This document shows positions 26,360-35,706 of a stretch of DNA of 64,000 nt, piece after piece. The position numbers and the translations under genes were made by a program. Under the pieces are notes generated by a model. That model had not been told where the DNA came from, made no database searches, and saw nothing but the letters and a program-made list of their open reading frames with translations. Origin of the DNA: Novosphingobium sp. CECT 9465 (GTDB lineage: Bacteria > Pseudomonadota > Alphaproteobacteria > Sphingomonadales > Sphingomonadaceae). The stretch covers positions 124,001 through 188,000 of the forward strand of contig NZ_CAKLBX010000002.1 of the NCBI RefSeq assembly GCF_920987055.1. Reading direction: 5' to 3'. Each line of letters begins with the position of its first letter. Position 1 is the stretch's first letter.

Positions 26360-26584
26360 TTGTAACGGATGAGGCCCCTGTGTGAGAAAATAAAGCGTAC
26401 CACCTTAATGAGAGAGCAGGCAAGCCGGATTTGCGGAGGGCAGGGGGGTCTGACCTCTGGCGCCTGGAAAGTGTCCGGTGAACGATCCGCTGCGGTCGCA
26501 CGAGCTTCTCTCATTTCCGATGTATCGGCTTGTGCTTGATACAGGGTTCCGAAGAGTGTACTGACCCATCGACTATACAGTGAG

Positions 26585-26842
26585 GTGCCTTATGTGAACG
26601 TGCAACGAGGAAAACTTGTTTCGGGGGGAAGGCTGCAATTGCCGGTCGAGATCCGGCGTGCGCTCTCTCTATCCGATGGTGACACCGTGCTCCTCGAAGT
26701 GGTCAATGGCGAGATCCACGTGCGACCCTATCGCGACGCTGTGGCTCGCGTTCAGGCAAAGTTGCGCAAGTACGTCGAGCCAGGTCGCAGCTTATCCGAC
26801 GAATTGATGGCTGAGCGCCGGACTGCCGCAGAAAATGAGTGA
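26585..26842 (+). CDS. vapB: AbrB/VapB-type antitoxin
   Basis: It encodes 85 residues starting at GTG 26585; a second GTG at 26594 is possible. The N-terminal swapped-hairpin AbrB fold is visible in 'LVSGGRLQLPVEIRRALSLSDGDTVLLEV'. The C-terminal charged tail ('RSLSDELMAERRTAAENE') would neutralise the toxin. The stop overlaps the PIN toxin start by eight bases, so the pair is coupled and autoregulated as usual for VapBC. Confidence 0.8.
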   Translation: MPYVNVQRGKLVSGGRLQLPVEIRRALSLSDGDTVLLEVVNGEIHVRPYRDAVARVQAKLRKYVEPGRSLSDELMAERRTAAENE

Positions 26843-27224
26843 TTCGCGCTACATGCTGGATGCTTCGGCCGTGCTCGCGATGATGCTCGGCGAGGACGGC
26901 GGCGATCAGGTCAGAGAGCGGCTTGCTGCCAGCCAGATCAGCGCCGTGAACCTTTCTGAGGTTGTTGCCAAACTCCAAGAAAGCGGCGTGCCCGATGAGG
27001 TCATTACGTCCAGTCTTGCGGAACTGAAATTCGACGTGCTCGCGTTCGATCAGAGTCAGGCAGTACGTGCCGGACTGTTGCGTACGGCAACGCGAAGCAT
27101 CGGGTTGTCATTGGGGGATCGAGCGTGTCTTGGCGCAGCCGAGTCGTGCAATGCCGTTGCGGTGACCACCGATCGAGCATGGAGTAAACTCGAGGTCAAT
27201 GTCGCCATCGAAGTTCTTCGCTAA
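26835..27224 (+). CDS. vapC: VapC-type PIN-domain ribonuclease toxin
   Basis: The protein has 129 residues. The acidic PIN residues are present: D9 in 'MLDASAVLAM', the Glu of 'VNLSEVVAKL', the Asp of 'GLSLGDRACLG' and the Asp of 'VTTDRAW'. This makes it a Mg-dependent RNase. It is the first of two VapBC modules in the window; the second (34957-35588) has the same layout and sizes but clearly different sequence. The module may stabilise the neighbouring accessory DNA. Confidence 0.82.
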   Translation: MSDSRYMLDASAVLAMMLGEDGGDQVRERLAASQISAVNLSEVVAKLQESGVPDEVITSSLAELKFDVLAFDQSQAVRAGLLRTATRSIGLSLGDRACLGAAESCNAVAVTTDRAWSKLEVNVAIEVLR

Positions 27225-27241
27225 GTTCCGCCGTCGACCCA

Positions 27242-27268
27242 AACTTAGTCGTTCATGAAGGCTAAGTT
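27242..27268. terminator. hairpin after vapC
   Basis: AACTTAG (27242-27248) and CTAAGTT (27262-27268) form a perfect 7-bp stem with a 13-base loop, between the convergent vapC and LysR 3' ends. There is no clear T-tract on either strand, so termination is only probable. Confidence 0.35.
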
Positions 27269-27843
27269 GTAGGTCCGCCTTCGCCCGAAACTGCCATCCG
27301 GTCGATCAGAGATCCCCGGCGCACTCTCGCGCCAGTTTGATGAATGCCTTAAATGCGGCAGATGGATTGCGCCGGCTGGGATAATAAAGGGCGAGAGGCG
27401 ACAGCGGTGGCGTCCAATCTGCCAGAACCCGTATCAAACGCCCCGAAGCAAGATCGTCCCGAACATCGGATTCCATGAAGAAGCCAATCCCAATGCTGTC
27501 CAATATGGCCATGCGGGAAAGACTCGCTTCGTCGAGGGTGATGGGGCCATCGACATCAACCTGAACGGGCTGCCCATTCTTCTCGAAATGCCACCGGTAG
27601 AGCGCGCCATTGGGTAGCCTGACGCGAAGGCATCGGTGGGCATGCAGATCCGTCGGAACTTGCGGTTCGCCATATTTCTCGAGATAGTCCGGTGTGGCTA
27701 CGACTGCGAAATGTCTGGGACTGCCCAGAGAAACAGCGATCATATCACCGGGAACGAGGTCGGCAGACCGGACGCCGAGATCGAAGCCCTCGTCAACGAC
27801 ATCAACTAGTCGTCCCTCCGTGACCAGATCAATGTGAACCTGA

Positions 27844-27852
27844 GGATAGAGC
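27844..27852. repeat. target-site duplication, left copy
   Basis: GGATAGAGC directly precedes the TGT terminus of the insertion sequence. The identical nine bases follow the other terminus. One extra base over the usual 4-8 bp of this family may be chance identity. Confidence 0.85.
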
Positions 27853-27964
27853 TGTGGACCGGCGTGCAAAAGGGACCCCGTTAGCGGGGTGATCGGCGTC
27901 TAAAAGGGACCCCTCATTCTGATGGTGTAGCAGGCTGCCTGGTTTTCCAGGTGGCGAGATCGGG

Positions 27965-29491
27965 ATGTTGGTGGTGGAGACAGTTGTTCGGATTCGGCGC
28001 GAGCACGCCAGTGGGAAGGCGATCAAGGCGATAGCGCGGGATCTGCGGCTGTCGCGCAAGGTGGTGCGCAAGGCGATCCGGGCGCCGGAGGGGGCATTCG
28101 ATTACCACCGCACGGTTCAGCCGCTGCCTCGGCTTGGGCCGTTCCAGGAGCGGCTCGATACGCTGCTGACGGAGAATGAGGCCCGGCATCGGCGCGATCG
28201 GCTGCGGATGACGCGGATTCATGACTTGTTGTGCCGGGAAGGCTTCGAGGGATCCTACGACGCGGTCCGGCGCTACGCCCGGCGCTGGACGGAAGCGCGG
28301 CGCAAAGATGCTGGCGCCAATGGCAATGGGGGCACCCCGGCCTTCATCCCGCTGCTGTTCCAGCCTGGCGAGGCCTATCAGTTCGACTGGAGCCACGAGG
28401 ACGTGGAGATCGCCGGCAAGCCGATGCGGGTGAAGGTGGCCCACATGCGGCTGTGCGCGTCTCGGGCGGTCTACGTCCGGGCTTACCCGCGCGAGACGCA
28501 GGAGATGGTGTTCGATGCCCATGCCCGGGGATTTGCCTTCTTCGGCGGCGTTCCGCTGCGTGGAATCTACGACAATATGAAGACCGCGGTGACCTCAGTC
28601 TTCGTCGGCAAGGAGCGTGTGTTCAACCGCCGCTTTCTGGTCATGGCCGATCATTACATGGTCGAGCCCACGGCCTGCTCGCCGGCGGCGGGATGGGAGA
28701 AGGGTCAGGTCGAGAACCAGGTCCAGACCATCCGGGGCCGTTTCTTCCAGCCTCGCCTGCGCTTTGCCAGCATCGAGGAGCTCAACGGATGGCTGGAAGC
28801 CGAGTGCCTGCGCTGGGCCGCATTGCATCCGCATCCCGAGCAGAAGGAACTGACCGTTGCCGAGGCGCTCGATCTCGAACGGCCGGCATTGCAGCCGATG
28901 CTGGCGCCTTTCGATGGCTTCCACGAGACCGCCCATGCCGTGACTGGCACCTGCCTTATCAGCTTCGACCGCAACCGCTATTCTGTAATGGCCAAGGCCG
29001 CGCGGCGTGCCGTCCAGGTCCGTGCCTATGCCGATCGGATTGTCGTCCGCCTCGGCGATGAGGTTATCGCCGAGCATGCCCGGTACTTTGGCCGTGACCG
29101 GACGATCTACGATCCCTGGCATTATCTCCCCGTCCTCGCCAACAAGCCCGGCGCCTGGCGCAACGGCGCCCCCTTCCATGGCTGGAACCTGCCGCCGGCA
29201 CTGACGCGGCTGCGCCGCAAGCTGGGGAGCGGTGACGAGGCCGACCGGCGCTTCGTGCGCGTCCTGGCCGCTGTACTGACCGATGGCCTGGAAGCGGTCG
29301 AGGCTGCGATCCGTGAGGCGCTCGATGCCGGTGCCGCCAGCGACGAGGTGATCCTCAACATCCTGGCGCGATACCGCGAGCCAGCAACCGACCGGCCCCT
29401 CGACTTGGTCGTCGACCTCAAGCTCAACCATCCGCCGATCGCGGACTGCGCCCGCTACGACACAGTGCGAGGCCTCGATGCAGCGGCATGA
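27965..29491 (+). CDS. istA: IS21-family transposase IstA
   Basis: The protein has 508 residues. An N-terminal helix-turn-helix ('[20 protein letters not shown]') is followed by an RNase-H-fold DDE core: first Asp in '[14 protein letters not shown]', second Asp in '[10 protein letters not shown]' and Glu in '[11 protein letters not shown]'. The C-terminal beta-rich domain ('[20 protein letters not shown]') is typical of IstA. It cuts and joins the element ends and needs IstB for target choice. Its 3' end overlaps istB by 14 bases. Confidence 0.93.
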   Translation: MLVVETVVRIRREHASGKAIKAIARDLRLSRKVVRKAIRAPEGAFDYHRTVQPLPRLGPFQERLDTLLTENEARHRRDRLRMTRIHDLLCREGFEGSYDAVRRYARRWTEARRKDAGANGNGGTPAFIPLLFQPGEAYQFDWSHEDVEIAGKPMRVKVAHMRLCASRAVYVRAYPRETQEMVFDAHARGFAFFGGVPLRGIYDNMKTAVTSVFVGKERVFNRRFLVMADHYMVEPTACSPAAGWEKGQVENQVQTIRGRFFQPRLRFASIEELNGWLEAECLRWAALHPHPEQKELTVAEALDLERPALQPMLAPFDGFHETAHAVTGTCLISFDRNRYSVMAKAARRAVQVRAYADRIVVRLGDEVIAEHARYFGRDRTIYDPWHYLPVLANKPGAWRNGAPFHGWNLPPALTRLRRKLGSGDEADRRFVRVLAAVLTDGLEAVEAAIREALDAGAASDEVILNILARYREPATDRPLDLVVDLKLNHPPIADCARYDTVRGLDAAA

Positions 29492-30206
29492 GATGATCGA
29501 GGCGATGCGCGGGCTTGGCCTCAGGGGTATGGCCGGCGCGTTCGACGAGGCCGTCACTACGGGGCTGCAACGCAAGCGCACGACCCACGAGATCCTGACC
29601 GACCTGCTGCGTGCCGAAGCTGCGCATCGGCATGCTGCATCGATCCGCTACCGCATGACCGCAGCCAAGCTGCCGGTGGTCAAGGATCTCGATGCCTTCG
29701 TGTTCGAGGGCACCCCGATCAACGAGGGCTTGGTCCGCTCCCTCCACTCTGGCTCATTCATCCCAGCGCATCGCAACATCGTGCTCATCGGTGGCACGGG
29801 CACCGGCAAGACTCACCTCGCCACCGCGATCACCGCCAGCGTCGTTCGTGCCGGCGCCCGCGGGCGCTACTTCAACACGGTCGACCTCGTCACCCGGCTC
29901 GAGGAGGAGGCCCGTATCGGCAAGGCCGGCGCCATGGCCGCCCAGCTCAGTCGGCTCGACGTCGTGGTCCTCGACGAACTGGGCTACCTGCCGTTCGCCC
30001 GCTCAGGCGGACAACTGCTGTTCCACCTGATCAGCAAGCTCTACGAGAAGACCTCGGTCATCATCACCACCAACCTGGCCTTCGGCGAATGGCCTACCGT
30101 CTTCGGCGATCCCAAGATGACCACCGCGCTGCTCGACCGCATCACGCATCATTGCGATATCGTCGAGACCGGCAACGACAGCTGGCGCTTCAAACACCGC
30201 AGCTGA
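29478..30206 (+). CDS. istB: IS21-family helper ATPase IstB
   Basis: The protein has 242 residues, the usual size. Walker A '[13 protein letters not shown]' and Walker B '[11 protein letters not shown]' are intact, with the sensor-like '[19 protein letters not shown]' and a C-terminal '[16 protein letters not shown]' typical of IstB. It is an AAA+ protein related to DnaC that assembles on target DNA and recruits IstA. Translation is coupled to istA by overlap. Confidence 0.93.
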   Translation: MQRHEMIEAMRGLGLRGMAGAFDEAVTTGLQRKRTTHEILTDLLRAEAAHRHAASIRYRMTAAKLPVVKDLDAFVFEGTPINEGLVRSLHSGSFIPAHRNIVLIGGTGTGKTHLATAITASVVRAGARGRYFNTVDLVTRLEEEARIGKAGAMAAQLSRLDVVVLDELGYLPFARSGGQLLFHLISKLYEKTSVIITTNLAFGEWPTVFGDPKMTTALLDRITHHCDIVETGNDSWRFKHRS

Positions 30207-30223
30207 CCACCTCGAAAATCGCC

Positions 30224-30282
30224 TTCGCGCTGCTGCCGCCTCCGGTCGGGCTACGCCCTCCCTACGCCGCCAGCAGCGCGAA
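30224..30282. terminator. long-stem hairpin downstream of istB inside the IS
   Basis: TTCGCGCTGCTG (30224-30235) and CAGCAGCGCGAA (30271-30282) form a perfect 12-bp stem enclosing 35 bases. It lies 18 bases after the istB stop. It could end the istAB transcript or shield it from read-through. No T-tract follows, so an alternative role as a structural DNA element is open. Confidence 0.45.
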
Positions 30283-30371
30283 AACTGCGCCCAGCTTCAA
30301 TCGATCAACGCGACGCCGAGGGGGTCCCTTTTGCGCGCCGATAGGGGGGCCCGATTGGACGCCGATTGACA

Positions 30372-30380
30372 GGATAGAGC
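30372..30380. repeat. target-site duplication, right copy
   Basis: GGATAGAGC directly follows the ACA terminus of the insertion sequence and matches the left copy at 27844-27852 exactly. Confidence 0.85.
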
Positions 30381-30870
30381 CGCAGGAACTGTAGGATGAG
30401 CGGCGTCATGATCTCGCGAGCGGCCGTTGGAAAAGCGTTGATGCGCAAGGTTCCAGAAGGCACTTCCTGCTGCGATCGCACAGTCTCCATTGCCTCGTGA
30501 ATGTCCTGCAGCGCAGGCCCTACCCGGTCGACGAAGCTTCGGCCCGCATCCGTAAGTGAGACGCTTCGGGTGGTACGGTTGAATAGGCGCACGCCAAGCT
30601 GGCGCTCGAGCTTGGCAATGGCATTGCTCAGTGCGGTGGTAGACACGCCCAGATGAGTTGCCGCGGCACGGAATGACCCCTTGCGCATGATGGCAATCAC
30701 TGCGTCGAGTTCGATCAGGCTATGTCTCTTCATCGTTCCGCCAATCGCAATGTTTCATCCCGCTTTATCCCGATTATCGCGCCGCCGCTAAGCGCTAAAT
30801 TAGCCCCATCGTCGAACCAAAGATGGATGACCGCACCGGCCATCCGGTTTCTGACAGGATGGAGGAAATT

Positions 30871-31200
30871 ATGGCCATCAATCTGCCTGAGGCTATCGTC
30901 GGCTACTTTGCTGCCGACGAGACGAAGAACCCTCAGAGCGTTGCACAGTGTTTCACCGAAACCGCTGTCGTGACGGACGAAGGGCAAACCCATAGCGGGC
31001 GGGATGCGATCGCGGCTTGGAAGGCCTCCTCCTCGGTGAAATACAGCTATTCGGTCGAGCCGATCTCCATCGCACCAGACGGCGACCGCCTGATTGTGAC
31101 CAGCCATCTGGAAGGCGACTTCCCCGGCAGCCCAATCGACCTGCGGTACATCTTCGCACTGGATGGCGAGAAGATCGCGGCGCTGGAGATCGTCCTGTGA
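30871..31200 (+). CDS. SnoaL/NTF2-like small protein
   Basis: It encodes 109 residues from ATG 30871, fixed by GGAGG at 30861-30865 five bases upstream. The sequence has the NTF2-like cone pattern: '[21 protein letters not shown]', '[20 protein letters not shown]', then alternating strands. It could be a small hydrolase, isomerase or binding protein. It is the first gene of a cluster divergent from the split LysR gene and overlaps the SDR start by four bases (GTGA), so it was very likely controlled by that LysR protein. Confidence 0.7.
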   Translation: MAINLPEAIVGYFAADETKNPQSVAQCFTETAVVTDEGQTHSGRDAIAAWKASSSVKYSYSVEPISIAPDGDRLIVTSHLEGDFPGSPIDLRYIFALDGEKIAALEIVL

Positions 31201-31976
31201 GTTCGTTTCTCACTCTGCAGGGCAAGCGAGCCCTGATCACCTCGGGCACCCGTGGTGCGGGGGCGGCGACGGTCAGTCTATTTCGTGAGCTTGGGGCCCA
31301 GATACTGACCACTGCGCGAACCCAGCCAGATGGTATTTCGAACAAAGAGTTTGTCGCCGCTGATCTGACTACTCTCGAGGGTTGCGCGGTAGTGGCGGCA
31401 GCGGTTCAGGAGCGCATGGCCGGGGTGGACGTGATTGTCCATATGCTGGGCGGCTCGTCGTCTCCTGCAGGAGGCTTTGCCGCTCTTGGCGATGCGGACT
31501 GGCAGAGGGAGCTCAACCTCAATCTCATGCCTGCTATCCGGCTTGATCGGGAGCTCGTGCCAGACATGCTCTCACGCGGAAGCGGCGTCGTAATCCATGT
31601 GACCTCCATTCAGCGCGAACTGCCCCTGCCGGAAGCGACCACCGCCTACGCTGCTGCCAAAGCGGCACTATCGACCTACAGCAAGGCGCTTTCAAAAGAG
31701 ACCTCGCCCAATGGCGTTCGGGTGGTGCGCGTGTCGCCCGGCTGGATCGAGACCGAAGCTTCGATCGAACTGGCCACCCGGCTCGCGGCCGAGCATGGCG
31801 GCGACATCGAGCGCGGCAAGAAGATGATCATGGATTCTCTTGGAGGCATCCCGATCGGTCGGCCGGCGAAGCCGGATGAAGTCGCCAGTCTGATCGCGTT
31901 CCTCGCTTCCGATCGCGCCGGGTCAATTACCGGCACCGAATATGTCATCGACGGCGGAACCGTGCCGACGGCCTGA
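31197..31976 (+). CDS. short-chain dehydrogenase/reductase
   Basis: It encodes 259 residues starting with GTG 31197, which overlaps the upstream stop. The Rossmann nucleotide motif is 'TSGTRGAG' (15-22). The catalytic Tyr151 and Lys155 lie in 'AYAAAKAAL', with the Ser in '[10 protein letters not shown]'. C-terminal '[13 protein letters not shown]' is standard for classical SDRs. It probably reduces or oxidises a small alcohol or ketone with NAD(P)H. The substrate is unknown; the cluster with a hydrolase and a GMC oxidoreductase suggests catabolism or detoxification of one compound. Confidence 0.88.
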   Translation: MSSFLTLQGKRALITSGTRGAGAATVSLFRELGAQILTTARTQPDGISNKEFVAADLTTLEGCAVVAAAVQERMAGVDVIVHMLGGSSSPAGGFAALGDADWQRELNLNLMPAIRLDRELVPDMLSRGSGVVIHVTSIQRELPLPEATTAYAAAKAALSTYSKALSKETSPNGVRVVRVSPGWIETEASIELATRLAAEHGGDIERGKKMIMDSLGGIPIGRPAKPDEVASLIAFLASDRAGSITGTEYVIDGGTVPTA

Positions 31977-32045
31977 TCGGCCGTCTTAAACTGCACGATT
32001 TAGCCAGACCGCAAACATCGCAATCATTCATTGAAGGAGACTATC

Positions 32046-32837
32046 ATGGACCGAGTGCTCCCATTCATGGTCCTGTCCGCTGCAGCCGTAATGGCCGTCA
32101 CCTCGCCAGCCATTGCGCAACCCACCGGTTCAACTGATAGCGCTGCTGTCAGAAATGTCGTGCTGGTGCATGGCGCGTTTGCCGATGGGTCAGGTTGGCG
32201 CAGAGTACATCAGAACCTCACCGCACGTGGGTATCGCGTTACCATTGTCCAGAACCCGCTGACCTCTCTCGCCGATGACGTTGCGGCCACGCGGCGCGTA
32301 CTGGACCGGCAAGACGGTCCCGTCATTCTGGTGGGTCACAGTTGGGGTGGGACGGTGATCACCGAAGCTGGCGTTCACGCCAAGGTCCGGGGCTTGGTCT
32401 ACGTTTCGGCCCTTTCACCGGATGCGGGCGAAACCACCGCCCAGCAATATGAGGGATATATGACGCCCCCGGAGTTCGTGATCGAGGCCGGGCAGGACGG
32501 ATTTGGGTTCATCAAAGGCGACAGCTTCTTTGCCGGCTTTGCCGCCGACGCATCGCGGGAAGACGCAGATTTCCTCAATGCTGCGCAGGTACCGATCAAC
32601 ATGGCTAGCTTTTCGGTCAGGTTGGAAAATGCAGCATGGCGGATGAAGCCGAGCTGGGCAGTGATCGCGACCCAAGACAAAGCCTTTGATCAGCGGATGC
32701 TCCACGACATGGCTAAGCGCATTGGTGCCAAGGTGACCACAGTTGCCGCCAGCCATGCCGTCTATTTCACGCAGCCTGGGCTTGTTTCGGACGTGATCGA
32801 CGAAGCTGCCCGGCAGTCAGCCACTATCGCGCGATAA
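32046..32837 (+). CDS. secreted alpha/beta hydrolase
   Basis: It encodes 263 residues from ATG 32046, preceded by AAGGAG; an upstream in-frame ATG at 32031 is less likely. The N-terminus is a signal peptide ('LPFMVLSAAAVMAVTSPAIAQP'). The oxyanion 'VLVHGAFADGSGW', nucleophile elbow 'VGHSWGG' and catalytic His in 'VAASHAVYFTQPG' are visible. It resembles the esterase/hydroxynitrile-lyase-like group. It acts in the periplasm and belongs to the divergent cluster. Confidence 0.85.
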   Translation: MDRVLPFMVLSAAAVMAVTSPAIAQPTGSTDSAAVRNVVLVHGAFADGSGWRRVHQNLTARGYRVTIVQNPLTSLADDVAATRRVLDRQDGPVILVGHSWGGTVITEAGVHAKVRGLVYVSALSPDAGETTAQQYEGYMTPPEFVIEAGQDGFGFIKGDSFFAGFAADASREDADFLNAAQVPINMASFSVRLENAAWRMKPSWAVIATQDKAFDQRMLHDMAKRIGAKVTTVAASHAVYFTQPGLVSDVIDEAARQSATIAR

Positions 32838-32894
32838 GCGCTTACGCTGGCCGCTGCCACAGCGAGCCGGCACATCTCATAGAAAGTTCGGATA

Positions 32895-34508
32895 ATGACA
32901 TACTCCCTCTCCGGTGACACCGGGGACTTTGATCGGCGCGTTCGCGAGAATCAGGCTCAGCGAAGGGCAACACTCAAGTCTGTCTATGACATCATCGTGT
33001 GCGGTGCCGGCTCCTCGGGGTCAGTCATCGCGCGGCGACTAGCTGAGAACCCCGACTGTCACGTGCTGCTGATCGAAGCTGGTGCCAACGATGACGAAGA
33101 GGCGGTCATGGATCCGGCGGCTTGGCCGACGAACCTTGGTAGCCGCCGAGACTGGGGTTTCACTGCCGAGCCCAATCCGCATCTGGACGGGCGATCTTTG
33201 TCCATGTCGATGGGCAAAGGGCTGGGTGGTGGTTCCAGTGTGAACGTCATGGTCTGGGCAAGAGGCCACCGGAGCGACTGGGACTATTTCGCCGAGAAAA
33301 CGGGCGATGCGGGTTGGGGGCACCATGCTGTTCTCGATATCTATCGCCGCATCGAGAACTGGCGAGGTGTCCCCGATCCTCAATATCGCGGTACATCTGG
33401 GCCTGTCTGGGTTCAGCCCCCCAAGGATCCCAGCCCCATCGCTGGCGCTCTGCTGAATGCTGCCGAAGCAATCGGCATTCCGAAATTCGACAGTCCCAAT
33501 GGTAGTATGATGGAGAGCGCGGGCGGCGTTGCCTATTCCGACATGCTGGTACGTGAGGGACGACGCCATTCGCTCTACAGAGCTTATGTTCACCCCTGGG
33601 CCGACCGCCCAAACCTGACCATCCTGACCGAGACATCCGTTCGGCGGATTCTATTTGACGGCATCCGGGCAACTGGCGTCGAGATCGAGCGATCGGGGGA
33701 GATCCTTCAGATCACGGCCGGGACGGAAGTCGTGCTTTCGACCGGCGCGATCAATACGCCTAAATTGCTCATGCTGTCCGGTTTAGGGGATCGATCCGAG
33801 CTGGAGCGTCATGGCATTCCGCTACTGCGGCACTTGCCGGGTGTCGGCCAGAACCTGCAGGACCATGTCTCATTCGGATGTACGTGGGAATATCGTGAGC
33901 CGATGCCGCCGCAAAACAGCGGGAGCGAAGCGACTTTGTACTGGAAGAGCCGCTCGGATCTTGACGCACCGGATCTCCTCTTCTGTCAGGTTGAGTTCCC
34001 CGTCCCCAGTGAGAGAACTGCCTTGCTTGGTGTTCCGATGCACGGCTGGACCATGTTTGCTGGCTTGGCGCGGCCACACAGTCGTGGCCAAGTGAAATTG
34101 CGATCCGCAGACCCAGCAGAGGCGCCAATCATCGAGGCGAACATGATGTCGGACCCTCGGGACATGGAGGCTGCGCACGCCTGCGTTAAGCTCGCTCGTG
34201 AACTTGGTAATAACGCGGCGTTCGCTCCATATGTTTGTCGTGAAGCGATCCCTGGCGATCGAAGGAATATTGATGACAGATTCATCCGCGACGCGGCGGT
34301 GACCTACTGGCATCAATGCGGGACTGCCAGGATGGGGTTGGACGACATGTCGGTGGTCGATGCCTCACTGGCTGTCCATGGAATTGAGCGTCTCCGCATC
34401 GCTGACGGGTCTTGTCTCCCCCGGGTCACAACAGGAAATACGCAGGCCCCATGCACGATCATTGGTGAGCGTGCCGCCGAAATTATGCGGATACAACACG
34501 GCATCTGA
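32895..34508 (+). CDS. GMC-family FAD oxidoreductase (choline dehydrogenase-like)
   Basis: The protein has 537 residues. The FAD-binding motif is 'IIVCGAGSSGSVIARRLAE' (about 33-51), and GMC signature 1 is in 'GKGLGGGSSVNVMVWARG'. Signature 2 'LSTGAINTPKLLMLSG' and C-terminal 'YWHQCGTARMG' and 'TGNTQAPCTIIGERAAEI' hold the catalytic His pair region. It oxidises an alcohol group with FAD. A 30-residue polar extension precedes the Rossmann fold. It is the last gene of the cluster that begins with the NTF2-like protein. Confidence 0.88.
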   Translation: MTYSLSGDTGDFDRRVRENQAQRRATLKSVYDIIVCGAGSSGSVIARRLAENPDCHVLLIEAGANDDEEAVMDPAAWPTNLGSRRDWGFTAEPNPHLDGRSLSMSMGKGLGGGSSVNVMVWARGHRSDWDYFAEKTGDAGWGHHAVLDIYRRIENWRGVPDPQYRGTSGPVWVQPPKDPSPIAGALLNAAEAIGIPKFDSPNGSMMESAGGVAYSDMLVREGRRHSLYRAYVHPWADRPNLTILTETSVRRILFDGIRATGVEIERSGEILQITAGTEVVLSTGAINTPKLLMLSGLGDRSELERHGIPLLRHLPGVGQNLQDHVSFGCTWEYREPMPPQNSGSEATLYWKSRSDLDAPDLLFCQVEFPVPSERTALLGVPMHGWTMFAGLARPHSRGQVKLRSADPAEAPIIEANMMSDPRDMEAAHACVKLARELGNNAAFAPYVCREAIPGDRRNIDDRFIRDAAVTYWHQCGTARMGLDDMSVVDASLAVHGIERLRIADGSCLPRVTTGNTQAPCTIIGERAAEIMRIQHGI

Positions 34509-34956
34509 TCCTGTGGCCTGCCCGATCTACCCAGTCTGGTTGAGTAGGGTACCGGAAGCCTCTGTATGTCCGCTCTTGCCTAAAGTCGACGCTCGCTGCA
34601 ACAGTCAGCAAAGGCAGCTTTGTCCCAATCCAAGCCATTCCCAGCTCGTATTTAAGTGCGCTCGGAGCGCCCCGCCGGGCAGCATTTGATCCCTGCATTA
34701 GGAACGCGCCGTTGGCCTCAAGAAGTGTCCGGAGAGCGATCCCTTTCGGACAAGCAGCGGCAAGGTGCCATCGCTGTTACGAGGGGCGGGCGCACTAGCA
34801 GCAACGTATCGTTGAGATGCTTTTATACGACTGTGACACGCAGGCCTTTATGTGGCCCATATTATGATTTGTGCCTCAGTTTGCATCTTGTTGAATTTCG
34901 GGAGGACGTCGGCTAGAGTATGCTCTTCGGCCAACATAGCAGCAGTCGGAGCGAAC
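34509..34956. other. intergenic stretch before the second vapBC
   Basis: No gene is supported in these 448 bases. Around 34721-34742 it contains AAGTGTCCGGAGAGCGATCC, which nearly repeats AAGTGTCCGGTGAACGATCC found upstream of the first vapBC near 26469-26488. The segment near 34610-34635 ('AAAGGCAGCTTTGTCCCAATCC') loosely resembles the dispersed repeat family described at 35.6-42.8 kb. No terminator was identified after the GMC gene. Confidence 0.35.
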
Positions 34957-35202
34957 ATGACAGTCCAAGTCAACATCACGCCCAATGGTCGGATGAGTCT
35001 CCCGGCTGACATCCGCAAGCGGCTCGGGCTCGTCGGCGGCGGCGCGGTCTATCTGGATGAGACGCCTGATGGTGTCGTGCTACGAACAGCCGCACAGGCC
35101 GTAGCCCGCGCTCAGGCTTTGGCGAAGCAGTACACCGAAGGGAACCCAGACGCGTCGGTCGAGGCTTTCCTGGCCAAGCGCCGCGAGGATAGCGGAGAGT
35201 GA
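34957..35202 (+). CDS. vapB: AbrB/VapB-type antitoxin (second module)
   Basis: It encodes 81 residues from ATG 34957, with GGAGC upstream; longer in-frame starts encode an unlikely leader. The AbrB hairpin is seen in 'ITPNGRMSLPADIRKRLGLVGGGAVYLDE', followed by an Ala/Glu-rich tail ending 'KRREDSGE'. Its stop overlaps the toxin's GTG start by four bases. Confidence 0.8.
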   Translation: MTVQVNITPNGRMSLPADIRKRLGLVGGGAVYLDETPDGVVLRTAAQAVARAQALAKQYTEGNPDASVEAFLAKRREDSGE

Positions 35203-35588
35203 GCGAGATCGTACTGGACGCCTCCGCCCTCATTGCAATGCTGAAAGGGGAGAAGGGCGCTAATAAAGTTGCCGCTGCGATAGCAGACGCTCGGATCTGC
35301 ACGATCAACTATGCCGAGGTGGTCGCCCACTTCATCCATCTCGGTATGCCTGAGCGTGAGGTCGACGCGATGCTTGATCCGCTGCCGATGACGATCGTGC
35401 CGACCGACAAGGCGCTGGCCCAAATGGCCGGGCGGCTGCGCGCCGTCACAGCTGGTCACGGGCTATCGCTTGGCGACCGTTTCTGTCTTGCGCTGGCGCA
35501 GCGTGACGGTCTTCCGGCATGGACCAGTGATCATAGCTGGAAGGCGGTCGCCGATGCCGTCAAAACCAAGGTCGTGGATATTCGATGA
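35199..35588 (+). CDS. vapC: VapC-type PIN-domain toxin (second module)
   Basis: It encodes 129 residues starting at GTG 35199. PIN acidic residues are visible in 'VLDASALIAMLKGE', 'INYAEVVAHF', 'GLSLGDRFCLALA' and 'TSDHSW'. The length and gene layout are the same as in the first module at 26585-27224, but the sequences differ enough to be independent acquisitions. Together the two modules bracket the IS-split regulator and its redox cluster. Confidence 0.82.
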   Translation: MSEIVLDASALIAMLKGEKGANKVAAAIADARICTINYAEVVAHFIHLGMPEREVDAMLDPLPMTIVPTDKALAQMAGRLRAVTAGHGLSLGDRFCLALAQRDGLPAWTSDHSWKAVADAVKTKVVDIR

Positions 35589-35640
35589 TGCTCAGCCGGC
35601 GGGGTAGGGCGGTTGCCCTCTCGATGGTGTTGCGCTGCCA

Positions 35641-35706
35641 CAATCCTGCCTGACAGCTTCAACGAGTTTCTCGCCAAAAGCGGAAATTCGCAAATCGACC
35701 CCATAG
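35641..35706. repeat. dispersed intergenic repeat, copy 1
   Basis: This copy shares 'CTGACAGCTTC..CGAGTTTCTCGCC' with copy 4, and its end 'CGACCCCATAG' is identical to the end of copy 5. It sits between vapC and the araC-type gene. Confidence 0.5.

Larger units (their letters stand above)
27853..30371 (+). mobile_element. IS21-family insertion sequence (istA-istB), 2519 bp
   Basis: The left end begins TGTGGACCGGCG at 27853 and the right end finishes CGCCGATTGACA at 30371, so the termini are TGT...ACA as in the IS21 family. Each end carries two copies of a related internal motif: left GGCGTGCAAAAGGGACCCC (27861-27879) and CGGCGTCTAAAAGGGACCCC (27894-27913); right, reversed, near 30320-30340 and 30346-30367. 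These are the multiple terminal repeats where the transposase binds. Flanking GGATAGAGC repeats mark the target duplication. Both transposition genes look intact, so the element is probably recent and active. Confidence 0.92.
27306..30733 (-). pseudogene. LysR-family regulator split by an IS21-family insertion
   Basis: The 5' part (30733-30372) has the LysR helix-turn-helix ('[20 protein letters not shown]', '[19 protein letters not shown]') and breaks after 'ILQFLRLYP'. The 3' part (27852-27306) resumes at '[13 protein letters not shown]' and holds the effector-binding domain. Deleting 27853-30371 plus one copy of the 9-bp duplication GGATAGAGC restores an uninterrupted frame of roughly 300 codons, the normal LysR length. 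It faces the NTF2-like/SDR/hydrolase/GMC cluster divergently and was presumably its regulator. That control should now be lost or altered. Confidence 0.9.

Noticed and set aside
26360..26584. Possible Tn3-type inverted repeat or res site beside the serine recombinase
   Set aside because: No GGGG-type terminal repeat pair or dyad sub-sites could be matched by eye.
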